A DNA stretch of 64,000 nt. It comes from Isoetes taiwanensis. Its lineage: Eukaryota > Streptophyta > Lycopodiopsida > Isoetales > Isoetaceae. Each line of letters begins with the position of its first letter. The first letter of the stretch is position 1. Shown here piece after piece: positions 1-11,778 of this stretch. The notes beneath the pieces are model-generated. The model searched no databases. It was not told the DNA's origin and saw only the letters and a list, made by a program, of their open reading frames with translations. The stretch is taken from the NCBI GenBank assembly GCA_021234155.1, contig JAJEKV010000075.1, forward strand, positions 2,911,280 to 2,975,279, read 5' to 3'. A program made the translations under genes and the position numbers.

Positions 1-264
1 TTGGCAATAGATGCATCTTCTCAATGGCAGGTACATTTTCCGCTTTTTCCCCTTCTTCCTATTAAGATTTATTGATGTAGCAGGTTGATTTAGCAGATTC
101 ATATCTTATCTTGAATCTATTTGCAGGTTCATAATCGATTTCCTTTTTTGATGAGCAAAAAATGGCACTCTAGTCGCTAGTATTTCAAGCCTAGCTTCTT
201 CCAATTTCCATCATTGAGGCAAGAGAGGAGCAAATTAATCAGGAACATTTTTGTTTTTCTTGCT
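1..264. other. intergenic, no gene seen
   Basis: AT-rich sequence with no convincing reading frame. Its only notable part is the last 8 bases (257-264, TTCTTGCT), which form the left target-site duplication of the adjoining MITE. Confidence 0.6.
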
Positions 265-639
265 CAGTGTAGTACCGTACTTCCGTACGTACAGAAGTTT
301 TTTACGTTTTTTACGTACAATACCTCTTAACGTACTCCCAGAAATTTAACGTACCTAAAAAAATTTCGGTACGTTAAAAGTTCAGAGGTACGGTACGTAC
401 CGTACCTTTAAAAAACGTACGGTACCTTAGAAAAACCTTGAAAAAACTTAAAAAACCTTTAAAAAACGTAAAAAACCTTTAAAAAACGTACCGTACCTCA
501 AAAAAAACGTAACGTACTTCAAAAAAAAATTTTTTTTTTTTTGATCGCAGAATGCATAAAACCATTCCGTACGTACTGTACGTCCAGTCCGGTACGGTAA
601 GTACCCAGAAGGTACTGTACGCGTACGTAACCTACACTG
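265..639. mobile_element. hAT-type MITE, GTAC-rich
   Basis: A 375-bp element begins CAGTGTAG and ends CTACACTG, so the outer 8 bases are exact inverted repeats, and similarity continues imperfectly inward as GTAC-rich sequence. It is flanked by an exact 8-bp direct repeat TTCTTGCT (257-264 and 640-647). An 8-bp duplication with CAG...CTG ends is the signature of hAT transposons. The interior is packed with CGTAC and GGTACG palindromes and has no coding capacity, so it would depend on a hAT transposase supplied elsewhere. Open frames through it are spurious. Confidence 0.85.
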
Positions 640-647
640 TTCTTGCT

Positions 648-1574
648 TAATCAGTAGCACAAGTTCTTTTGTTATCTTCCACAGTTCCTGCAAGTTGATT
701 TTTCCATGCCCATGATTCACAAGACAGCCAAATCCTGCCTAGATTACTTTAAAAAGATTTGGATCATTAGTAGAAGGAAAGAAAAACTAATATCCTGAGT
801 AGAACCTGACTATGCCCGATGTTATTCTGCCCATTTGACTCTGTAACTGTTCTACCCATCTGACTCTGTTGTTATTCTGCCCATTTGATGCACTTTTACA
901 TCCCATTTACATCAGAGAAGTGGAGAAATGGGCAATTTGTGCTCCAGAAAGCTTATATGGAATGGGCAATTTGTGCTTCAGAAAGCATGTAAAAGAAACT
1001 GAGAATGTATTTCCTGATGCAAATATTTATTGATGCAAATATGCAGGGGCATGTGCACAACACTACATACTGTGAGCTGCTTATTAAACATCGCCCATAT
1101 TTCTTACCAGACCACAAAATCGAAGCTGAAAAAATCCAACCATTCTAGACCTATTCTTCGACGAACTGATTCTATTGCCGCTATGTCCAAAGCAGAAGAA
1201 AAAATCTTCTAGAGCAAGACCAGTGGTGATTCACGCCTCCATTGCTTTTGTATTTTGCAGCATCTACTCTAATAAAGTATAAAGGTAAACGAAAAATGGA
1301 CATGCTCAAAGTACGACTCAGTTCATGAAACTCATTTGCTTGACTGCTCTATACACGTGCCATTGAATGACATCTATATACAGTTATGGAAGATGTGTAG
1401 TCAAGCTTGCTACAAAATAGTTTTATCGTGACACATGTGCACTTTTGAAGTAGTCATTCTTGGTAGGTCAGTGATTTTTGAAGTCACAATTTCAAAATTA
1501 ATGAAATATCTCTCTGCGATATTTATACCAAAAGGATGGAAGAGTTAATTTTGGATCCAACTGAGGGTCTACCT
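648..1574. other. intergenic, no gene seen
   Basis: No supported gene. There is a short local duplication of the phrase GTTATTCTGCCCATTTGA around 820-890 and of AATGGGCAATTTGTGCT around 927-980. Reading frames are short and without family resemblance. Confidence 0.55.
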
Positions 1575-2725
1575 ATCACAATATGCGAGAATGGACAAAG
1601 ATTAAACTCTCTATTGTTGAGATATTCTCTAAGTAGAATTTGGAACTTATATGAGATAAATTTGTCAATCCATATTGTTCTATATCTTCTTTAAGGGTGA
1701 ACACATGTCCACCACTCCTATTTTTCCCAAATTTTCCATTCTACTTCATGTTTACAATATGTATCACGTGGTTTGTTTGTGTGGACGATGAAAATGTAGT
1801 GTGTGTCTGTCTCGTAGACCAAATAATTTTACTCCAGATTCAAAATAATCCTCCTCCTCATATTTCCTTCTTCCTCCATTTTTCACTATCTTATTTCTAG
1901 TCCTAAAGTATGCCAACTTACAATTACAATTATTATGTTAGTTGTGTGTTTAGGCTTTTGACTCCATTAGGTTGTTCTAAGAGCAGCCCCATTTGGGGCT
2001 GGGGGTCGGGGGTGGGGGTGGGGATTTCTCCAATTGAAAAATTGCAATGTTTTCAATTGAGTTAGTAGATAGATAGATTTTCAATTAGAATATACCGAAA
2101 AGAAGATTTTTTCGATTGAAATTGCAAAGTTTTTGGTTGAGTTAATAGGTAGAAAGGTGTTAAGGACTGCACTAATTTTCAATTAGGAACGAAGTATTCG
2201 ATTATTTAGGGGACATTCCTCAGGAATATGTATAGGAAGAAAAGCAGGGGCCCCCCTCTCGCAAAATCGGCAGGGGCCTCGCGACCGGCGACAGCTGGGA
2301 GCGGGTCTGCCGCATTTTACGGAAGGGGAGCCCCTGCGTCCCTTCCCCTACAATATGGAAGTTGGGGAATCAAATTATCTTCTCCCCGGCAAGATCCGGC
2401 AAGCTTCAAGCAGTTCAGGCAAGATCCGGCAAGCTTCAAGCAGCAGATGGAGCTCTATAGTAGATTCGACAAGCTTCGACCAGGGCTTCGTCCGTTGATC
2501 TAACCTAACCCTAAAACCTTAAACCGGTTGTTTACCTGCTAACAATGCACAGATTTACCTTCTGGGCGGAATGGATGCCCCAATTTCTATTCCTCGTTAT
2601 TGGCGAAGACACATGGCCAAATGCACAGCGATAACCCAACTTTCATTATTGAATTTATAGTGGCTTGGAGTGTTTGATGAGACAAAAGGTGAACTAAAGT
2701 TAGTGTTGCCTATGCACATACTACA
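1575..2725 (+). repeat. dispersed repeat, copy 1 (inverted relative to copy at 27.1-27.9 kb)
   Basis: About 1575-2215 and 2646-2725 match the reverse complement of about 27060-27940 base for base over long stretches, with small indels. Shared landmarks are GGGTGAACACATG, TAGACCAAATAATTTT, GTGTTAAGGACTGCAC and TAGTGGCTTGGAGTGTTTG. The copy here is interrupted at 2229-2645 by sequence the other copy lacks. It encodes nothing recognisable. It could be a non-autonomous transposon or an old segmental duplicate; ends and target duplication were not resolved. Confidence 0.7.
2229..2645. mobile_element. GC-rich insertion in repeat copy 1
   Basis: The copy of the surrounding repeat at 27.1 kb runs directly from GGAATATG into AATTTTTAGTGGC, whereas here about 417 bases intervene, so this segment was inserted (or lost from the other copy). 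It is GC-rich unlike its surroundings. It contains a roughly 29-bp tandem duplication (GCAAGATCCGGCAAGCTTCA at about 2391 and 2420) and a 91-codon open frame (2228-2503) with no recognised domain. No terminal repeats or clear target duplication were found. Confidence 0.5.
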
Positions 2726-2739
2726 CAATGGATGGACAA

Positions 2740-2925
2740 AATAATTTTCGTAGACCAAATAATTTTCACTCTAGATTCAAAATAATCTTCCTCTTCATAT
2801 TTCTTTCTTCCTCCATTTTTCACCTTATCGTGTTTCTAATTGCAACTTACTTGCCCAACTTGTCTTTCCTTGTTTCCATTTACATGTCCTTCCTAAAGTA
2901 TTGCAACCTACCAGTATTTATGCCA
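2740..2925 (+). repeat. dispersed repeat, partial second copy
   Basis: Starting at about 2745 the sequence repeats the block seen at 1810-1915 and, in reverse, at 27530-27700. Landmarks are TAGACCAAATAATTTTCACT and TTTCTTCCTCCATTTTTCAC. It follows directly on copy 1, so a partial unit lies in tandem. Its coding potential is not credible. Confidence 0.6.
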
Positions 2926-4316
2926 GAAGACCTACCAGTTTTTCGAATGAGGATCTTGACATCCTGTAACATTGTCTCCACATATCATCTTCATAAGAGG
3001 GCAAGCAATTCCATGCATGGTTGTCAATGCTATCCCATTATGTGGTTTGTTTCGGTGCAACCCAAAATCTTCTTGAAGGCCTCTTTAGTTTGGCGGACCC
3101 CAACAAGAATCAAGGTAAATTGATAGCAAGTCATGAGTTGGCTACTTTCTATGGATTTGGTCTCCGTAGCTAAGTCCAAGAGCTCCACATTGTCATCCGA
3201 AGCTATGATGCTAAGGCAAAACTGCTGCAATGCAATGCCGAGCATAATAGTGCGCAAGACCAAGCATAATAGTGCGCAAGACCATGGCCATCATCCTCTA
3301 TGATTCTATCGGTCTTGAATTGAAGTATAAAGCTTTCTAGATCTAAGATGTCCTTTTCTTGTTTAGAATTTGAAAATGTATCCTTTGTTTGTGCACAATT
3401 ACTAGATATTTGTCAACGACCAATACCTCCTCTCCCAAGGCAAATAAAGAAATTCTAGAAACTGGGCTCCAGGAACATTCTGTTGGGCTTCTTCGTAGAG
3501 TGGATTCATTTGGAAGAAGTTTTTTCCATATAGCGATTTCTTGCAGGGGGTTCAATTCATGCGGTCTTGCTAGCTAGCACAACCTGTTGAGGTGGTGGAG
3601 AAGGACAATATCATTGACTTTGAAACCATTAGTACGAAATCATATGCTGACATGAAAATGGCAATTTGACCCCATCAAGGGGTCAAGAGACGGCTATAGT
3701 GTCTCCATTTGGAATCAGAGATGGAATATTCATGAGATCAATTGTCCACAATAAATAATATTATGGCAATTTCCACGACAATGTTTAGGATTTTCCACAT
3801 TGGATTTGTAGTCTACTTTGTGAAGAAGACTTTCCCATGTAACAAATAACTAGTAACGTGTGCTCGATGAGGCCGAGCATTAGTCATAGGTGCTTGAAAT
3901 GCGTAGAATAGTGGAATGGGTTGGGAAACAAATGGGGTAGGATGGGATGCCTGCGTAGGTGATGGAATGGGTAGTTGTTGTATGGAGTGTAGATGGACTG
4001 AGGGTTTTCTACTCAATAGATGTAGTGGAGTTTAAATGGACTGAGGGTTATCTACTCAATAGACTTCGACTTTATTGGATATTTAACTGGATTGTAATTT
4101 GGAGAAACGTCTTTACAATGTAATTTCGAACTTATTTGTGTAAGCAAGTGAAAGAGAAGTCCGTTATCCCTAATTCTAGCTTTTAATTTGAAAATAAAGG
4201 TGCTCAAATGACTTTTTGCAAAAATTGAGGCGATATTGCAATACTGTAATGTCCTCGTTTATTGCAAAATGAAGTCTTTTTTTTTTATGATCAAAGTAGA
4301 AATGATGGGTGATTCA
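2926..4316. other. intergenic, possible degraded coding traces
   Basis: No gene can be supported. Short frames on both strands lack family features. A local duplication of GGACTGAGGGTT-T-TCTACTCAATAGA occurs at about 3993 and 4038. Confidence 0.5.
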
Positions 4317-4579
4317 GGTGCATATTCACACGGGAGGTGACTCTGGGCAACGAGAGCTGTTGGATAGGCATATTCACCCCTTATTCCTTAATCTACACCG
4401 TACGTAAAGTTCCTCATTTGTGGGATATGCAAGTACAAAATTTGCTATACTGTATAACAAGATTCGCAAAATACTATAAGATTTCAAGCGGAATACTATA
4501 TGGTGTTGATTTTGTACGTGCAAAATACAATTATGAGGGCTCTCGCTGCCCTACGTCACCCCCCGTGTGAATATGCACC
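4317..4579. mobile_element. MITE with 42-bp terminal inverted repeats
   Basis: The first about 42 bases (start GGTGCATATTCACACGG) are matched in inverted orientation by the last about 42, with only a few mismatches. The length is 263 bp. The interior is AT-rich and non-coding. Flanks suggest at most a 2-bp duplication (CA), so the superfamily is unresolved. Confidence 0.75.
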
Positions 4580-5420
4580 CAAACCAAAGGGGGTTTAAGG
4601 GGGATTTTAATTTAAATGTGTTGGACCCAATGGTTGTGTTAATTAATGTCAATGGCAGTTATGTGTTGGTTGTTAATATCAATGGTTGTTATGTGTTGGG
4701 GGGATTTAATTTTTATATGTTGGATGTTAATGATTTGTGTTGCAAAAAAAAAAATTTTGGCCCCTTCAGGGCCTTAGGGACGCCACCCGCGGTGACAAAA
4801 ATTTTATTATTCAAACTAGAAAAAACTAGAATTCATTTGAGGCTTTCATCACCTGTAGCTTTTGAATTTCATCACAATAAAACAAATAGAACATAAGTAA
4901 AAGTTACCATAAAGATAGAGCAGATTGATCCCATTATTCTGAAAGTCATAAAGTTTGCAACACCCATACACAAACATTTATCAACTGGAATTTAACAGCA
5001 GCCTTTGGCCTCCATGGATTCTTGTGGTGAGAAACCAAAGTGGGAAACTTTTCTGCTTGTTAGCACAAGGAGAAGCCTTGGAATTTGCTTAATAACTGCC
5101 TCAAAATCTAAAAATACATGGTAATTTTTTGCAAGCTTCATTCGGAATGAGCCATAAAACAATATCCAATAGCGCAATCCTGTATTAATCAGCTGGTAGG
5201 ATGTGAAAGCCTACCAAACCCGGCCGAAAAATTGCTGTTTTAGCATAGATAACTTAACCAAACATATCCATATCATACACTATTAAAAAGATCTCGGAGA
5301 GAGCTTTCCAACGCAATAAAAATCATCTGAAACAGAGCTCTGGATCAAAAGTTTTTATAAAAAATGTGTTGCCGGCGGGGAAATTGCACTACGTGCGCCC
5401 TTCAAGCCCTTCTTGTGCCC
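4580..5420. other. intergenic with TGTTGG-rich low complexity
   Basis: 4600-4740 contains imperfect reiteration of ATGTGTTGG/TTGTTAAT phrases. No convincing gene. Confidence 0.5.
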
Positions 5421-5591
5421 ATTATGCACCACACACACAAAAAGAGGGCTTTTGTTGTGAGCCATTTGTTGTTGACCATTATGCACCACACGCACAAAAA
5501 AAGCGCTTTTGTTGTGAGCCATTGGTTGTTGACCATTATGCACCACACGCACAAAAAAGGGCTTTTGTTGTGAGCCATTGGTTGTTGACCA
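5421..5591. repeat. 57-bp tandem repeat, three copies
   Basis: The unit starting ATTATGCACCACAC recurs at 5421, 5478 and 5535, a constant 57-bp period. Because 57 is divisible by three, frames on both strands stay open through it, giving repetitive hypothetical peptides that are artefacts of the period. Confidence 0.85.
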
Positions 5592-8355
5592 TTGGAAAAA
5601 AAAAGGCTAAAATCAATGGCTCAGAAATAGTGCACTCTAGATGTACGCATTAGTACATCCATTTGAATACATCACGAAATCATAGGAAAACCTTAGTGAA
5701 AAGCGTACAAAAACACAAAGAAAACCCCCCTATTATTATGCTACATATTCAATTGTGAAAGATATGGAGCACCAAGAACAATGCAGGCAAGAATGCCTGA
5801 CCCCTTCCCATTCCACATAATAAGGAATAAATTCGCATAGACTGTTCATCTTTATTTGCGATGCAATTTTCTTTGTGTAACCCCTTAACTGCCCTCCCCC
5901 CTCCCCCAAAACAAAAATCAAAACATTCGATATCACCCCCTTGACCTGCAGAATCCGGGTGCACCCTGCAGGTCAGGGGTCTGCGAAGAAGATCTGGCCC
6001 CTTCCTGCTCCCAAGGTAAGTCAACTTCATTCTCCCAATTTTTTGCATGCCACTTTTCATTTTGGATAAGAATGATCCTTGAATCCACAAGAATCTATTA
6101 CCACTTACTCTGGCATAGAATATAATGTCTCTTAAGTGTTGTCTAATATTCTGATCTTTTTGTGTTTTAGGGGATGGGTGGTAATATAAAAGTGAATTGC
6201 AATAAGTGTACTACATTTCTATCAACACTTATGCTAGAAAATGTGATCCAGTGAGTTAGTTATAACAGTTTTGCTGACTGGATTATCGATTCTGTTTTCT
6301 GATTGGTAGTTCATATAGCGTAGTCAGCAGTTCTTAGAAAGTCCTTTTATGATCTTAAAAAATTCCTAATGCAAATCTGGCAAAAAATCATCTAAGGAAG
6401 AAAAAATAGGATATCTTGATCGAGAAAGCTAATGGAATCTTCACAAACCTTGAGAGAATCTTAGTTCGTATTTTCATAAGTTTACAATGGGTTCATATAT
6501 GTCTCCAATAATACGGAAAATATTGGAAGCTTGGAAGGAAGTGCATGATCTTTTCAGCCCTAAAATGCTCTATGGGAAGCGAAGAGGTCTAAGTTTATTC
6601 TGGAATACACAGATATATGAGAGAGAGAGGGGGAGAGAAAGATGGGATGAAAGTTGCCGCTTAAGTTTGCTGCTGGATAGTTCACTAAATTGAGGGCCTT
6701 TAATCATGCGCTCAATTTGACGGGCCGCTGGAGCGTCTCCATGATCTGCAAGAAGCTTAGTATCTTTATCCTTATAAAATTGTTGAAGGGCATCCACCAT
6801 CATCTCTCTGATAAACAGGAACGTGACTTGTTCAAGCACCATCATTCTCATGCCCTTGTGTCGTAACCACAACAAAAAAGCATCAAATTGTTCTGTATAT
6901 GATGGTTCTAGGAAAAAAATTATCAAGATGGTTCAGCATATACCACACAATATGATCAAACCAAATAATTGAACTACCATCTTTGTTGCAACGCTTGCAC
7001 TTGAAAAAAGGCCTCCTCTAGCTCCAAAATCTATCATAGTGATTTTCGTCACGATCATAACCTGTTTTAAAATCCGATCGCAACCCTCATCTGACACACT
7101 TTGCTCTTACATCTCCTGGGCTCAAACATAGAAAGAGATAGCCACCCATCAAATGTGAGTCTGTGACTATCATCCCATATGGCTGAATCCTCCTTGGCTT
7201 TTTTGTGACAAAAGTCCATTTCATCTTCTCCTAAGTTGCCCACATGTCAATGGAAATTTGAGCATTAAAATTTAGTGATGGCAATGTCCATAACTTGTGA
7301 TTTCTACCAACAGACTTAGACTCAATTATTGAGTTGGTGACTAGAGGAATATTAGCCTTGTGTGTAGCAATGAAATCAAAGGCAGAAACTTTATTACTTG
7401 GATTCTGGAACAACACAAGTGTAGAGGGAGGGAGGGAGGGACTATCATTGGCATTGGTACACCCCAGGATCTTCATAAAGTGGGGCGTGGAGCAGGGATC
7501 AACAAGGTGGGACATATGAGAAAATGATCATTGGATTTCGTGGACTAGTTTTGAGGCCTTAATACCAGGAGTTGGAGATGGGAATAGGAAGACTTTTAAT
7601 GTATTACTGGTAGTGTCAATATGCTTTTAGGTATTGTAGGGAGTGATGACATATGGTTATGTGGAGAAGATGGTATCTATAAAGTTGAAAAGAATCTATG
7701 ATTTGCTAATGCCATATGAGTTTAGATCAGGATGAGACTAAGGAGCTACTGATCAAATCTTGGACCTCCTTATGTTTTAGGAAGATACAATTCTTTCCTT
7801 GGGTAGGTCTCCAAGAAGGGTTGTGTTATATGACCTGGTTATTAAATAGATGAATTGTACGACATGATCATTGCCCACTGGGCTGTGGAACTGAGTTTTC
7901 TCTACTACGCTGTAAACATCAGGAGAGCTTGTGATTCTAATTTCCTAAATTGTGCATCAGCGTTTGTGATACAATAATGTGCACGATAATACATCAACGG
8001 AGTATTTTTTGAAAATTTTCAAAATGAATTCAGCATCAGTTTTATACTTAAAAAGATTTTAATAGCATAATCCAAAAACCAAGTGTTCTTTCATATACAA
8101 CATATCATCCCAAATGAGGATCAGAAGGTTAATGAGACTTTATTCTCTTTATGGCATTTCCGTTTCATGACTTCCTTAACCAAGAGTGTCATACATTATC
8201 ATATCCTACAATCATAAGAATACTACATAATTGGAAATACTTGTGTAGTATACATCACATACAAAACATCATTGCTTGAGGTTTTGCTTTTAGTGTAGCG
8301 TTCTAACTATAAAATTATTTATATTTCATAGATTTTATAAGAAATATATATAACA
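5592..8355. other. intergenic, no gene identified
   Basis: AT-rich, with scattered frames of 60-118 codons. On the minus strand, about 7000-6570 holds a stretch with a CKRCNKDG-like motif followed by broken frames, which might be a decayed coding relic. No family could be assigned. Confidence 0.45.
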
Positions 8356-8894
8356 TCAGCAAGCTTGGTTAAACTCTGCATTGTCAATGGAAGGCATGTC
8401 TTCAGCTTTTCTTTCTAAGAGTTTCCAATTGCCATTTTCATCAAGCTCCAATCCGTTGTTCCTGAGTTGCCACCAAATGCCTGGAATCAGCAGGTCATCC
8501 TTTAATATATCTGCAGATTTATTTACCAATGCATAATCCCTTTCAAATTGCAGCTTGAATGTCTTAGAAGAAGAAGCCTGCATTCCTGCAACCAAATGAA
8601 GATTAGCCTGCAAATTATGCATATCACTAGGATTCTTAGTATCTTTGAGATATGGAGACAGGAAAAATCAAACTCAAGCACTTGTCCAACATGTTCATAT
8701 CCAAGCAATTGGCTAGGAAAGATGGGAATGAGATCTTGTTTGCTTTGAATTCTCAAAATGCGCAGGCCAGGAAGCTGTTCGGCGCGACTTTTAAGCTTAG
8801 AATTACCAACACCAGAGCAACCAAATGCAATGGCAGTAACAGGGATAAAATCAGTATGCCCCGAAGAGTTGGTCTTCATGTTAATCCCAAGATT
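8356..8894 (-). pseudogene. class II phospholipase A1, C-terminal part
   Basis: Reading leftward, the frame enters as NLG-I-N, then PVTAIAFGCSGVGN, LPGLRILRIQSKQDLIP and LLGYEHVGQVLEFD, and after a one-base shift PSDMHNLQANLHLVAG and a conserved tail ending at the stop at 8356. This is the second half of plant class II (DAD1-like, DUF/Lipase_3) phospholipase A1, which releases fatty acids from the sn-1 position of lipids. It carries the region of the catalytic Asp (SKQD) and His (the LHLV block). The nucleophile half is missing here; it lies at 35.9-36.6 kb on the opposite strand. A frameshift near 8640 and loss of the 5' half make it non-functional. The first bases (8882-8894) are one copy of a LINE target duplication. 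Confidence 0.85.
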
Positions 8895-8913
8895 TTTTTT
8901 TTTTTTTTTTTTT
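8893..8913 (-). repeat. poly(A) tail remnant (T21 on + strand)
   Basis: 21 T on the plus strand, directly abutting the 13-bp AATCTTGGGATTA copy of the phospholipase C-half. In minus orientation this is a retroposon poly(A) tail followed by its target-site duplication. The sequence upstream of the tail does not resemble the LINE B 3' end. Confidence 0.7.
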
Positions 8914-9118
8914 AATGTACTTTCATGGCAAAATGTGAGTCTAGGTTCAGGTTGCTACCCCATAGTATGCCTCTATGGCAACGGCATAATATGCAAGCGA
9001 GTTTAGGTTGGCAGGTTGCTATGCCATAATTGACACATGGCATAGACTTATTTAGAGGTGTAGCTAAAAATTCTAACAAAGCTATTTACCTTGGCTGTGC
9101 TTTATCTTATAGAAAAGT
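8914..9118. other. non-coding, repeated GGCATA/TATGCC phrases
   Basis: Contains several ATGCC/GGCAT phrases in both orientations. No gene. Confidence 0.4.
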
Positions 9119-9292
9119 TTTTGGGTTGCCCCTAGGGGGGCAAACCCTTGTTTATGTGGGTTTTTGGCATATCCTAGGTATATGCTAGGATATCCCTAGA
9201 ATATCGTGCTGACTGCTAAAAACCTATTCTTGCCTGTAAATGCTAGGTCACCTGCGTTGTGGGTCAGGGATGCTTGAACCGGCTAACTGGGA
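9119..9292 (+). repeat. about 170-bp dispersed repeat, copy a
   Basis: Closely matches 15617-15790 in direct orientation. It starts with an imperfect palindrome (GGGTTGCCCC ... GGGGCAAACCC), followed by GGTATATGC phrases and TGTAAATGCTAGGTCAC. The second copy lies just before the PPR relic, so the unit may be a shared 5' flank of a duplicated gene or a small transposon. It lacks TG...CA ends. Confidence 0.7.
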
Positions 9293-10959
9293 AGACAAAG
9301 ACAAAGACAGCCGAAGCTCCAATCTTGCATTCCGGTTCGTTTTTTTTTTCTTCCTCTTCCGATGAACGGTGGATAACGCCACCATTACGGTTATGGCTCT
9401 CTATTTTCCATCATTATCTGGGGTGAATCTTGGAGTTCAAATAACGGTGCAAATAGCAGGAGCAATTTTCCTCTTCCGGTTCAGAATATCTCAAATGGTT
9501 ACAGTTTTAGTGCGATGGTTTGGAATAGGACGGCCTATGCTGAAGCAGTGCTGAAGTAGAGGTCACTGAAGCAAAGGATATTGTGCTCTGATGAGAGAGC
9601 ACTGAGGTATTAGACGATGGTATGGTGCAAATACGGCTACATTCAGGGTTATGCAGGGTTTTTAGCTGTGGCAAATGAGGAGTTCTGCCAAGAGAAGCAT
9701 AGCTTCATGTTCCTTTCGCTTCAGGCTTCAAAGAACCCTACTTGATTTATCCTGCTTTTGGTTCAACTCACAACTCCGGTAACAAGCATTCTTGCCTTTA
9801 GGTCGGCCTTACACGATGCATAGCCTTTGTGTTTTCCATTTCTCTTGGGAGTTATTCTCTATTCTTTTGCACAAAATCCTCTGCAAAGAGTTTTCCTCTA
9901 CTTTTCTATTGTTTTTTTCTTCGCCTCACCTTTCTCGGCATTGTGGATAAGAGAATGAATGCTTTATGCCTCGGCTTGAAGTAAAACTTCTAAATCACTC
10001 CAAAGCAATATTTTTGTGCTTATGTATGGACGTTTTTGGTGCAGGCTTCTTGCAAGAAAAGGTTATAACATTTGGAAGGGAAAAGCTTTCTAAAACTTGT
10101 CGGTTGCTAGTTGTATCAGGTAAAATTTGGGACTTTCGGCATCTATTTTTGTCTCCTGATTGCTCAATGTTACATCTTTCCGGATGAAATAATCATATTA
10201 TGCGCTTTAAACCGCCTCCACCACTTGCCTTCTATTTTTTGAGTAATTCTGGATTAATTATGGAGCTTTGATTTATGAGTAATTCTGGAGCTTTAATTTG
10301 TTTTATGCGGGATAACTTACTTCAAGACCTTCATTCTTGAACAGCTGCATTGCTGATTTACATGAGGTCTTATTTGCATTAGGCTAAGCTGGCCTTTTTT
10401 AATTTGTTGTGCACGGCGAGTTCTTAGTAGCTGCTGTCATCACTTACCATCCTTGGGCTATTGACACAAAGCTAGGTAGACATCCTTTGCAAACTGGAAT
10501 TCTTTTTGTTGGAATTCTTTTTGTTGGTCGTTCATCATCTTCTTATTAAATGCTTATGCAGATCCTGTGAGCTTTTTCGTTGAAGATTCGTGTGTCCCTT
10601 GGCTTTGGCTGCAACTATTGAAGCAAGTACAACAAGTGCTGCTCAGACCTGAACATCTTTGCAAAATGCTACTAAGCTGATTGAGATAGAAGGTATATGT
10701 TTGCTCTCTTACATGCTATTGTGGATAAGCCATGAGGCAATAAATGGAAGGGAACTCCTAAAAATAAATCGTACGGTTTTTGAGGTGAATGCAATTATTT
10801 TGTTTAACTAGCTTAAGTGGACAGTGTTTGCTGCACAGGATTGGAGCAATTGAGTTCATCTAATGATATTAATGATGACAACAAGATGACTACTTTATAT
10901 TGCCTTCAAAACGTGTGCATGGTTAAATCGTGTCAAAGATGTTGTTTCTCCATCTGTTA
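9293..10959. other. intergenic, no gene identified
   Basis: No supported gene. A 16-bp duplication (GGAATTCTTTTTGTTG) sits at 10497-10528. The right part is probably followed by the 5' untranslated region of LINE A, whose exact start was not found. Confidence 0.45.
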
Positions 10960-11094
10960 TAACAGGAAGGTTGCATCACATTGGCTATTGGTCGCTGCTC
11001 CATGTGTGGCCGTACAGCACCTGTACTGGGGAGGCCGAATACCTCTATCTGAGCCGAAACTGTTGCGAACGGTGACTGGGAGATTTGTTCCCAG

Positions 11095-11778
11095 ATGGGG
11101 AAGACTAAAAAGCTGGGGTCTCCAAGCAAGAGTGAATTCGATTGTGATGGAGATTCCCTTCTGGCCTTGATGCATGAGATGAAAAACGAAATTGGTGAAC
11201 TGAGGAAATTGATGCAAGAGGTGGTGGCTCAAAATAGGCTTCTGAATGCTCAAAATGCAGAATTAAAGGAAGCTCTCCAACAAAAGGAGGCCAAGGTTCC
11301 TGACATAGCTGCGATTACCTTGGCTGTGGCTGAAGCTACGAAAAATCAACTGGACAAACATGAGGAGCAGATTGCAGCTGAATCAAAGGAACAAGAATCC
11401 AGGGCCACAAATTTGAAAATCTCAGGTTTACAGGAAGAGGAGAATGAAGACATCAACCAAGTGGTATGCCATTTCTTCAAGGAAACTATGCACCTGCAGG
11501 ATCCGGGGACACTGCACTCTAGAAGACTTGGTAAACCAGGTAACTTTTCCAGACCCATCCTAGTCAGGTTTAGGGACAAGGAAGCTAGAGACAGGGTGCT
11601 CTATAACCGTGCTGCCTTGAAAGGGCACAGAATTTGGCTGGACCTCGATCTCACTCCAACACAATTGGAAATAAGGAAGAAGGAATTAGCCAAGATTAAA
11701 GCTGCTAGAGATGAAGGATTGGTTGCCTACTTGGACTGTGCAGGTAAAGCAATTGTCACTAAGAGAAGGAGAGAATAG
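11095..11778 (+). CDS. LINE A ORF1 (L1 ORF1p-like nucleic-acid-binding protein)
   Basis: 227 residues from ATG 11095. Residues about 20-65 form a heptad-rich coiled coil (LMHEMKNEIGELRKLMQEVV and onward). Residues about 100-225 resemble the RRM plus C-terminal domain of L1 ORF1p (NLKISGLQEEE; SRPILVRFRDKEARDRVL; a basic tail RRRE). Such proteins trimerise through the coil and coat the element's RNA. The TAG stop at 11776-11778 is followed, in the same frame and with no gap, by the endonuclease domain of ORF2. Confidence 0.85.
   Translation: MGKTKKLGSPSKSEFDCDGDSLLALMHEMKNEIGELRKLMQEVVAQNRLLNAQNAELKEALQQKEAKVPDIAAITLAVAEATKNQLDKHEEQIAAESKEQESRATNLKISGLQEEENEDINQVVCHFFKETMHLQDPGTLHSRRLGKPGNFSRPILVRFRDKEARDRVLYNRAALKGHRIWLDLDLTPTQLEIRKKELAKIKAARDEGLVAYLDCAGKAIVTKRRRE

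Noticed and set aside
2505-2530. Telomere-like AACCCTAAAACC
   Set aside because: Only one imperfect unit; no array.
5364-5653. Repetitive peptides on both strands
   Set aside because: Artefact of a 57-bp tandem repeat with period divisible by three.
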